Source of the DNA: Algoriphagus algorifonticola
Lineage (GTDB): Bacteria; Bacteroidota; Bacteroidia; Cytophagales; Cyclobacteriaceae
Length of the DNA stretch: 47,156 nt
Direction of reading: 5' to 3'
Assembly: GCF_007655305.1 (NCBI RefSeq)
Contig: NZ_VLOG01000063.1
Location: forward strand, 1 to 47,156
Both the position numbers and the translations under genes were made by a program. Below, in pieces: positions 42,146 through 47,156 of this stretch (its first letter is position 1; every line of letters begins with the position of its first letter). Below the pieces are notes generated by a model. It was not told the DNA's origin. It was given only the letters and a program-made list of their open reading frames with translations, and did no database searches.

Positions 42146-43006
42146 ATGCAAAAGGCCATATTGGGATTAGATATTGGAGGCACCACTATCAAAGGTGGAG
42201 TGCTGATTAACGGACATTTGGAAGATATCCGCACTATCCCTACACCGGCCAAAGAAAGCCAGGAATTTATCCTTGAAACCATCGCCATTTTTATTGAATC
42301 CTATTTGCATCATGATTTGGAAGGTGTAGGCATAGGGATTCCGGGCTTGGTGGATGTAGAAAAAGGCATTGTGCTGGGACTGGCAAATATTCCGGCTTTT
42401 CAGCATGTAGAGCTTGGTAAATTTCTTACAGAAAGAATTGGTAAGCCCATTTTCATCAATAATGACGCAAACTGTTTCGCTTTGGGCGTCCATAAGTTTG
42501 GCGTAGGGAAGAACTATAAAAACCTGGTAGGAATCACTCTGGGAACCGGAGTGGGAGGAGGAATTGTAATCAATGGGCATTTGTATTCCGGAGTGAATTC
42601 AGCTGCCGGTGAATGGTGCAGCGCTCCTTATTTAGACCATAATTTCGAACACTATTGCAGTGGCAAATTCTTTCATAATTATTATCAGACCAAGCCTAAA
42701 GCTATGGCCAAAAAAGCCATGGCCGGGGATCCTGAAGCTATTCAGGCATTTGAAAAATTTGGGCATCACTTGGGAGAGTTGATCAAGCATATATTGTACG
42801 CTTTGGCTCCGGAAGCTATTGTGTTAGGAGGATCCATTCGGAAGACTTTTCCTTTATTTCAAAAATCCCTGTATCAGTCTTTGGAGAGCTTTGGATATCC
42901 TACCGTTTTAGAAAATCTCAAAATCTTATTGTCCGAATTGGACGAAACAGCCATCCACGGTGCAGTAGCCCTGGTGGACGTTGAACCTGAAATTGTGAAT
43001 ACTTAA
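42146..43006 (+). CDS. ROK family sugar kinase
   Basis: A 286-residue kinase of the ROK family. ATP/sugar site motifs are LGLDIGGTTIKGG at the start, GIGIPGLVDVEKG, FINNDANCFALGVHKFG and GITLGTGVGGGIVINGHLYSG, with the catalytic Asp in NNDAN. The usual ROK zinc cluster CxCGxxGC is absent: the region reads GEWCSAPYLDHNFEHYCSG with two spaced cysteines. Following nagB, it is likely a GlcNAc or glucosamine kinase feeding the deaminase, though glucokinase activity is possible. A terminator follows at 43038-43066. Confidence 0.88.
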   Translation: MQKAILGLDIGGTTIKGGVLINGHLEDIRTIPTPAKESQEFILETIAIFIESYLHHDLEGVGIGIPGLVDVEKGIVLGLANIPAFQHVELGKFLTERIGKPIFINNDANCFALGVHKFGVGKNYKNLVGITLGTGVGGGIVINGHLYSGVNSAAGEWCSAPYLDHNFEHYCSGKFFHNYYQTKPKAMAKKAMAGDPEAIQAFEKFGHHLGELIKHILYALAPEAIVLGGSIRKTFPLFQKSLYQSLESFGYPTVLENLKILLSELDETAIHGAVALVDVEPEIVNT

Positions 43007-43029
43007 GATATAAAGTTGGTTTAGTAAGT

Positions 43030-43070
43030 GAAAAAGGGCGGTTTCTGATAGGAATCGCTTTTTTTATTCC
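43030..43070. terminator. Bidirectional terminator between ROK kinase and xylanase genes
   Basis: Stem GCGGTTTC (43038-43045), loop TGATA, GGAATCGC (43051-43058), with two wobble pairs, followed by seven T bases on the plus strand and preceded by five A bases (T-run on the minus strand). It overlaps the stop of the converging xylanase gene. Confidence 0.8.
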
Positions 43071-44191
43071 GATCGAAAGGCTTCCCAAAAGCCTGGCTTA
43101 AGCCTCTTATTTCTATCAAAAAGCAAAGGAAAATTGGTTCTCCCTCTTACAGGCCAATTATTCAGCCAGCTGCTGCCATCGTGCACCCCCCAAAAAGTGA
43201 CGCGACTGATTTTATCTGAATGCTTTCGAAAGAGCTGGAAAAGAGATTGGTAGCGCCTGACCAACTCTTCTTCTTTTTCGGGTGTAATTCCATCTTTAAA
43301 AGGATTCCAGCGCTCGGATTCTGCAAAAGAAATCTCCAGATCAGCTCCGTCAAAATCACTGGGTCTTGGAAGGATGTCCACATCCAGTTCTGTTACCATC
43401 ACATCAAAACCAGCTTCATGGATGTCCAGAATTGCCTGCTCTATTATGTCCAAGCTTGGAAAATCCAATCGATAATGTCCCTGCATCCCTATTCCATCAA
43501 TTCGCACTCCCTGTTTTCGAAGAGCTTGAGCCATTTCCAAAATCGCTTTGCGCTTTTCCGGTTTCCAGACATTGTAATCATTGTAATAAAGTTCTGCATT
43601 GGGATCTATCTGATTTGCCTTTCGGAAAGCCTGTGCGATATAGTCCTCTCCCAACACTAGATACCAGGAGGTCTTTCTCCAAGTTCCATCATCCTCAAAA
43701 GCCTCATTGACCACATCCCAGGCATGGATATCCCCTTTGTATCTTCCCACTACGGTTTCTATATGATTCTCCAGTCGCGTTTGAAGCAATTCAGCATCTA
43801 TCAATTGTCCCTCCTGAACCTGAAATACCCAATCAGGAACCTGCTGATGCCAGACCAGTGTATGCCCTACCAAAAAAGCCTCCAGTTCCTTGCCTTTGGC
43901 CACAAAAGCATCCCCAAACTCAAAGGAATACCTACCCTCTTCTGGATGTACCCTGCTCCACTTTAGGCCATTCTCAGGTGTAAGAGAATTGAAATGCAAA
44001 TGCAATAAGGAATCTGCTCCTTCTTCCTCTCCGGTGACCTGTCTGCCATTGACGGCTACACCAATTCTGAAATCCGAGGAAAATTCATCCTTTAAACTTT
44101 CCAGCTTAGGCTTCTGACAGGAGAAATTGAGCAGGATCAGCATTACCAAATAGGTTGGAAGTATAAATTTTTGAGAATAGGTTGCTAGCAT
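43064..44191 (-). CDS. GH10 endo-1,4-beta-xylanase lipoprotein
   Basis: A 375-residue glycoside hydrolase family 10 enzyme with a lipoprotein signal (LNFSC, Cys25). The acid/base Glu163 lies in DVVNEAF, and the nucleophile Glu268 is in VTELDVDI. Other GH10 signs are FNSLTPENGLKW, GHTLVWHQQVPDWVF and FWGVHDGSSWLN near the end. It is the sole polysaccharide-degrading gene in the window; there is no SusC/SusD pair or regulator nearby, so this is not a visible polysaccharide utilisation locus. Surface or periplasmic xylan cleavage is expected. Confidence 0.95.
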   Translation of the reverse strand: MLATYSQKFILPTYLVMLILLNFSCQKPKLESLKDEFSSDFRIGVAVNGRQVTGEEEGADSLLHLHFNSLTPENGLKWSRVHPEEGRYSFEFGDAFVAKGKELEAFLVGHTLVWHQQVPDWVFQVQEGQLIDAELLQTRLENHIETVVGRYKGDIHAWDVVNEAFEDDGTWRKTSWYLVLGEDYIAQAFRKANQIDPNAELYYNDYNVWKPEKRKAILEMAQALRKQGVRIDGIGMQGHYRLDFPSLDIIEQAILDIHEAGFDVMVTELDVDILPRPSDFDGADLEISFAESERWNPFKDGITPEKEEELVRRYQSLFQLFRKHSDKISRVTFWGVHDGSSWLNNWPVRGRTNFPLLFDRNKRLKPGFWEAFRSE

Positions 44192-44283
44192 GTTTTAAAT
44201 TAGCAAGTCTACTTTAATATTCACTTTCCATTCATCCAATTATTCCTTCGTCTTTACAATCAAAGCAAAATAATTTACTCCAT

Positions 44284-45243
44284 ATGTCAGCTAATCATCT
44301 TCAAGTCGCTCTAGCCCAAATTGCTCCGATCTGGCTCAACAAGTCACAAACGCTGGAGCTAGTCAAATCCTGTATGATAGATGCTTCCAAAAAGAGAAGC
44401 GAATTGATCGTATTTGGAGAGGGATTGGTACCGGGCTATCCCTGGTGGCTTTCCATCACCCATGCTTCGGCTTGGGATGATCGCATGCAAAAAGAGATCT
44501 TCGCCCATTATGCCAGACAGGCAGTTCAAATAGAAAGTGGGGACTTAGAGGAGATTCAGACATTGGCCAAGCAGCTTCAACTCGCTGTCTATTTGGGAAT
44601 CATAGAAAGACCACAAGATAGAGGCGGACATAGTTTGTATTGTTCGCTAGTTTATATTGATGCACAAGGCCGGATCCAGTCCGTTCATCGGAAGCTACAA
44701 CCCACTTACGATGAGCGACTGGCTTGGGCACCAGGTGATGGGCATGGGCTTCAGGTGCATTCTCTAAAAGATTTTACTGTAGGCGGACTCAACTGCTGGG
44801 AGAACTGGATGCCTCTAGCGAGAACAGCCTTGTACGGATTGGGTGAAAACCTGCATGTCGCAGTTTGGCCGGGAGCAGTCAGAAATACCGAGTTGATCAC
44901 GAGAATGATAGCTCAGGAAGGAAGGTCATTTGTTATTTCGGTTTCCAGCTTGATGCGCCAATCTGATTTCCCCGCAGATACTCTTCATTTGGGGGAGATT
45001 CTTAAGAATTGTCCAGAAGTCTTAGCGAATGGCGGCAGCTGCATAGCCGGACCGGATGGAAAATGGGTTTTGGAGCCCAGGGCCGACTTCGAGGGACTCT
45101 TATTTGCCGAACTGGACTTTAACCGGGTGCTGGAAGAGCGACAGAATTTTGATCCTGTAGGACATTACTCAAGACCAGATATCTTAGAACTAAGCGTGAA
45201 CAGGCAAAGGCAACATTCGGTAAAGGAAATGAACAAGGATTAA
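44284..45243 (+). CDS. Nitrilase/carbon-nitrogen hydrolase
   Basis: A 319-residue cytosolic enzyme with the nitrilase-superfamily triad: Glu46 in FGEGLVPG, Lys137 in VHRKLQPTYDE and Cys171 in GGLNCWENWMPLAR. The NCWEN sequence at the nucleophile is typical of branch 1 true nitrilases (nitrile to acid and ammonia), though amidase activity remains possible. PGAVRNTE and FVISVSSLMR are other conserved parts. Length is normal. It is the last ordinary gene before the mobile region; the next gene starts 120 bases on, past a palindromic repeat. Confidence 0.88.
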   Translation: MSANHLQVALAQIAPIWLNKSQTLELVKSCMIDASKKRSELIVFGEGLVPGYPWWLSITHASAWDDRMQKEIFAHYARQAVQIESGDLEEIQTLAKQLQLAVYLGIIERPQDRGGHSLYCSLVYIDAQGRIQSVHRKLQPTYDERLAWAPGDGHGLQVHSLKDFTVGGLNCWENWMPLARTALYGLGENLHVAVWPGAVRNTELITRMIAQEGRSFVISVSSLMRQSDFPADTLHLGEILKNCPEVLANGGSCIAGPDGKWVLEPRADFEGLLFAELDFNRVLEERQNFDPVGHYSRPDILELSVNRQRQHSVKEMNKD

Positions 45244-45252
45244 TTTAGTGAG

Positions 45253-45316
45253 ATTATCCGACAACAAACGACTGCAAACGACAACAAACGACTGCTATCG
45301 ACTACTGTCGGATAAT
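45253..45316. repeat. Inverted repeat enclosing five 10-bp tandem units before the integrase
   Basis: A perfect 11-bp inverted repeat, ATTATCCGACA (45253-45263) and TGTCGGATAAT (45306-45316). Between and partly within the arms lie five units of exactly 10 bases from 45259: CGACAACAAA, CGACTGCAAA, CGACAACAAA, CGACTGCTAT and CGACTACTGT, then CGG. One unit per helical turn suits cooperative binding by a protein on one face of DNA. Likely a recombinase binding or control region ahead of the integrase gene; not a CRISPR (units too short). Confidence 0.7.
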
Positions 45317-45322
45317 TACCGG
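45309..45322. repeat. Left copy of integrase-flanking repeat
   Basis: CGGATAATTACCGGC matches CGGATGTTACCGGC at 46545-46558 except for two bases versus one in the middle. The two copies lie 40 bases before and 10 bases after the integrase gene, in the same orientation. Candidate element boundary or attachment core. Confidence 0.5.
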
Positions 45323-45362
45323 CTATCCAGATAAAAAATATTTTTCTTGGCAAAAAAAAGCC

Positions 45363-46535
45363 ATGAACAAGATTATAGTATTCAAACCTCAGGCAAAAGC
45401 CAGCAGATTTAAAGTTTTTATCCCCTATGAATTAGGTAAAGAGCGGGAGGCATTCAAAAAGCTCAATACCAGCTTCTATCATGCTTCTCAGAAGCTCTGG
45501 AGTCTGGTGAATACTCCCGAGAATCTGCACCAAGTGAGGAAGCTATTCGGTGAAAAGCTTATTGAAGCGGATAGGGAAAATCAGGTACAGTCCCAACCTG
45601 TTTTTTCCCTTTCTGAGCGAAGCCAGGAAGCATTGGATCAGCTTCGGCAAAAACTCACCTTGAAGGCCTACAGTCCAGCTACTTTGGGGAATTATTCCAC
45701 AGCCTTTGCCAAATTTTTGAGATTCTTTGAGCAAAGGGAGCTAACCTCGATTACCAAAGAGGAAATAGAAGGATTTATTTACAATCAGATCAACAAATAC
45801 AAAATTTCAGAATCAGCTCAGAATAGTCTGATCAATGCGATCAAGGCTTACTATGAACACGTCTTGGGGAAACCCAGAGAATACTATGAAATCCAGCGCC
45901 CTAAGGCTTCGCAGACGCTTCCCAATATCTTAAGCAAGGAAGAAATCGCAAGAATAATTCAAGCCACATCCAATCTGAAACATAGAACGATCCTGCTTAC
46001 CATTTACAGTGCAGGGCTCCGGATCAGCGAGGCAATTCGCCTTCGGATAAGGGATATCCACTCAGACGAAGGCTATCTTTTTATCAAGGGGTCTAAAAAT
46101 AAAAAAGACCGAAAAACTGTCTTATCGCCTATTTTGCTTGGGGAATTGAGAAGGTACTACAGACAATACAAGCCTTCCTATTGGTTATTTGAAGGGCAGG
46201 AAGGAGGCCAATATTCGGTCAAAAGCATTCAGAATATTTTCAGGGCTGCAGTACAGAAAAGCGGAGCCAATCCATGGGCAACGGTTCATACACTTAGGCA
46301 TAGCTTTGCAACCCATTTATTGCAGCAGGGGACCAATCTGAGGATGATCCAAGTTCTGCTGGGTCATGCCAGTAGCAAGACAACAGAGATCTATAGCCAT
46401 GTTTTGGCCGTTTCCAACAAAAATGTAGTTTCTCCGCTTGATCAAATCACCGAATTGATTAATTTGACCTCAGAAACAGCCGGCAAATCCACTCCGCACA
46501 TAACGGATATACACGAAACTGGGGAGGGGAGTTAG
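45363..46535 (+). CDS. Tyrosine recombinase (site-specific integrase)
   Basis: A 390-residue integrase. The catalytic set is complete: Arg220 (SAGLRISEA), Lys in the KNKKDRK beta-hairpin (about 245-250), His309 and Arg312 (HTLRHSFATHLL), His335 (LLGHASS) and nucleophile Tyr344 (IYSHV). Residues about 95-170 form the SAM-like core-binding domain (YSPATLGNYSTAFAKFLRFFEQ). The first 65 residues are an extra domain with a Trp/Pro pattern (FKVFIPYELGKE, ASQKLWSL) seen in many Bacteroidota integrases. It ends VVSPLDQ, as in that group. No integron attC array is visible. It probably moves the DNA that includes the methyltransferase gene. Confidence 0.92.
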   Translation: MNKIIVFKPQAKASRFKVFIPYELGKEREAFKKLNTSFYHASQKLWSLVNTPENLHQVRKLFGEKLIEADRENQVQSQPVFSLSERSQEALDQLRQKLTLKAYSPATLGNYSTAFAKFLRFFEQRELTSITKEEIEGFIYNQINKYKISESAQNSLINAIKAYYEHVLGKPREYYEIQRPKASQTLPNILSKEEIARIIQATSNLKHRTILLTIYSAGLRISEAIRLRIRDIHSDEGYLFIKGSKNKKDRKTVLSPILLGELRRYYRQYKPSYWLFEGQEGGQYSVKSIQNIFRAAVQKSGANPWATVHTLRHSFATHLLQQGTNLRMIQVLLGHASSKTTEIYSHVLAVSNKNVVSPLDQITELINLTSETAGKSTPHITDIHETGEGS

Positions 46536-46544
46536 ATTTATACG

Positions 46545-46558
46545 GATGTTACCGGCAA
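46545..46558. repeat. Right copy of integrase-flanking repeat
   Basis: CGGATGTTACCGGC, parallel to 45309-45322. It covers the end of the converging adenine methyltransferase gene, whose TAA stop falls inside it. Confidence 0.5.
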
Positions 46559-47109
46559 GCGTAAGGACGCAGCACCATAATCAAACAGGGCTGAATATCC
46601 GAACTCTTGCACGGGTTAGGTGTATTATCTTCAACGGCAAGCCACCTAATTTTACCAGCGTATCTTATTTCCGCTCCATTATCTTCAAGGAACGAAATAA
46701 CCCGAACCTGATAAATGGGAAATATCAATACGCTGGTATTGCCTTTGTCCCTTTCCGCAAGTGCTTTTCTTGCCCAAGCCATTGGGCCTATTTTGCGTTT
46801 ACCTGGTTCTTTTGCCATTCCGGTAAATGGTGGGTTTACCCAATTGCTTTTGCCCCAATCAACTTCAAGTCCATCAAAGCCATCAGGCCGTGGAAATGGG
46901 CAAGGGTCAAAGTCAAAATTGAACTCGTCATTTAATGGTTTCAATTTATCAGGTGGCATCAGCCAGTAGTGTCTTTGGTCGGACCTGTTTGACGTATCAA
47001 TAAATTCGGGACCGAGAACGCCAGCCGGTAACACTGCATACCCGGCAATGGGGGCTGACGTGCTACTTTCGGCATTTGTGCTATTATCAAAATTTAGTTC
47101 TAATTTCAT
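46549..47109 (-). CDS. Phage-type N6-adenine DNA methyltransferase (Dam)
   Basis: From ATG 47109, 186 residues; a GTG eight codons upstream (47133) is possible. DFDPCPFP (DPCP at 68-71) and NWVNPPF (NPPF at 92-95, motif IV of amino-methyltransferases) with AWARKAL and SVLIFPIY fit the small phage N6-adenine methyltransferase family (often GATC). No restriction enzyme gene lies in the window. It converges on the integrase gene with 13 bases between stops and lies at the right edge, so the rest of the mobile region is beyond view. GC content looks a little higher than its neighbours, which hints at transfer. Confidence 0.85.
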   Translation of the reverse strand: MKLELNFDNSTNAESSTSAPIAGYAVLPAGVLGPEFIDTSNRSDQRHYWLMPPDKLKPLNDEFNFDFDPCPFPRPDGFDGLEVDWGKSNWVNPPFTGMAKEPGKRKIGPMAWARKALAERDKGNTSVLIFPIYQVRVISFLEDNGAEIRYAGKIRWLAVEDNTPNPCKSSDIQPCLIMVLRPYACR

Positions 47110-47156
47110 CGTTTGTGCTTTTAATTCCCCCACTGCGGGTATGCTTTTACGTTGTG

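Noticed and set aside
43064..44191. Polysaccharide utilisation locus around the xylanase
   Set aside because: No SusC/SusD homologues, no sensor regulator and no other xylan genes nearby.
45253..45316. CRISPR or integron attC site
   Set aside because: Units are only 10 bases without spacers, and no GTTRRRY/RYYYAAC core pair or cassette array is visible.
46546..46935. Plus-strand open frames opposite the methyltransferase
   Set aside because: Antisense to a gene with clear DPCP and NPPF motifs; no domain or start signal.
1..47156. tRNA, rRNA and riboswitches
   Set aside because: No CCA-type tRNA ends, rRNA segments or known riboswitch cores were recognised on either strand by reading; a covariance-model search would be decisive.

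Overview
The window looks like a chromosome segment of a Bacteroidota bacterium, most likely an aerobic Cytophagales member of the Cyclobacteriaceae/Algoriphagus type. This is inferred from the low GC content, many short lipoprotein signal peptides with Ser-Ser-Cys or Ser-Ala-Cys lipoboxes, family composition (6-bladed beta-propeller lipoprotein, YfhO, TMEM220, GHL10, a NagB-PIG-L fusion) and dispersed intergenic repeats. No rRNA, tRNA or CRISPR array was recognised.

Layout. 1-700: an intergenic repeat, then guanine deaminase. 787-4990: a leftward accessory block of secreted proteins: a zincin-like lipoprotein, two small lipoproteins, a Cys-rich secreted peptide broken by one base in an A8 run, and a beta-propeller lipoprotein. 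The zincin gene starts in a pentanucleotide repeat whose copy number sets the reading frame. 5016-10146: Ffh, a YfhO membrane protein overlapping a methyltransferase gene, and a SlyD-type isomerase. 10332-14715: leftward genes for an orphan ABC ATPase coupled to an MmcQ/YjbR protein, then an SDR, AraC regulator and metallo-beta-lactamase-fold hydrolase run. 15069-17937: the three-gene proton-translocating transhydrogenase (pntAA-pntAB-pntB). 17940-25799: TMEM220 protein, orphan gluconate dehydrogenase subunit 3, secreted M20 peptidase, dihaem cytochrome c, Tat-exported 5'-nucleotidase-like protein, a MITE-like element and a penicillin acylase lipoprotein.

25796-32658: a DeoR regulator divergent from a muropeptide salvage cluster: amidase, GHL10 hydrolase, GNAT acetyltransferase, AmpG-like transporter, and NagZ-like GH3. 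39731-43006 adds a glucosamine-6-phosphate deaminase/PIG-L fusion and a ROK sugar kinase. Together these could take cell-wall fragments to amino sugars and on to fructose-6-phosphate. Between them lie a lipoprotein, a membrane protein of unknown role, aldose epimerase, amidohydrolase, gluconokinase and a CBS-DUF294 protein. GH10 xylanase and a nitrilase follow.

45250-47156: the edge of a mobile region. A tyrosine recombinase is preceded by an 11-bp perfect inverted repeat enclosing five 10-bp units, is bracketed by near-identical CGGAT/TTACCGGC repeats, and converges on a phage-type adenine methyltransferase gene. The best leads are the pentanucleotide switch, the A8-frameshifted Cys-rich peptide, and the periodic repeat upstream of the recombinase.
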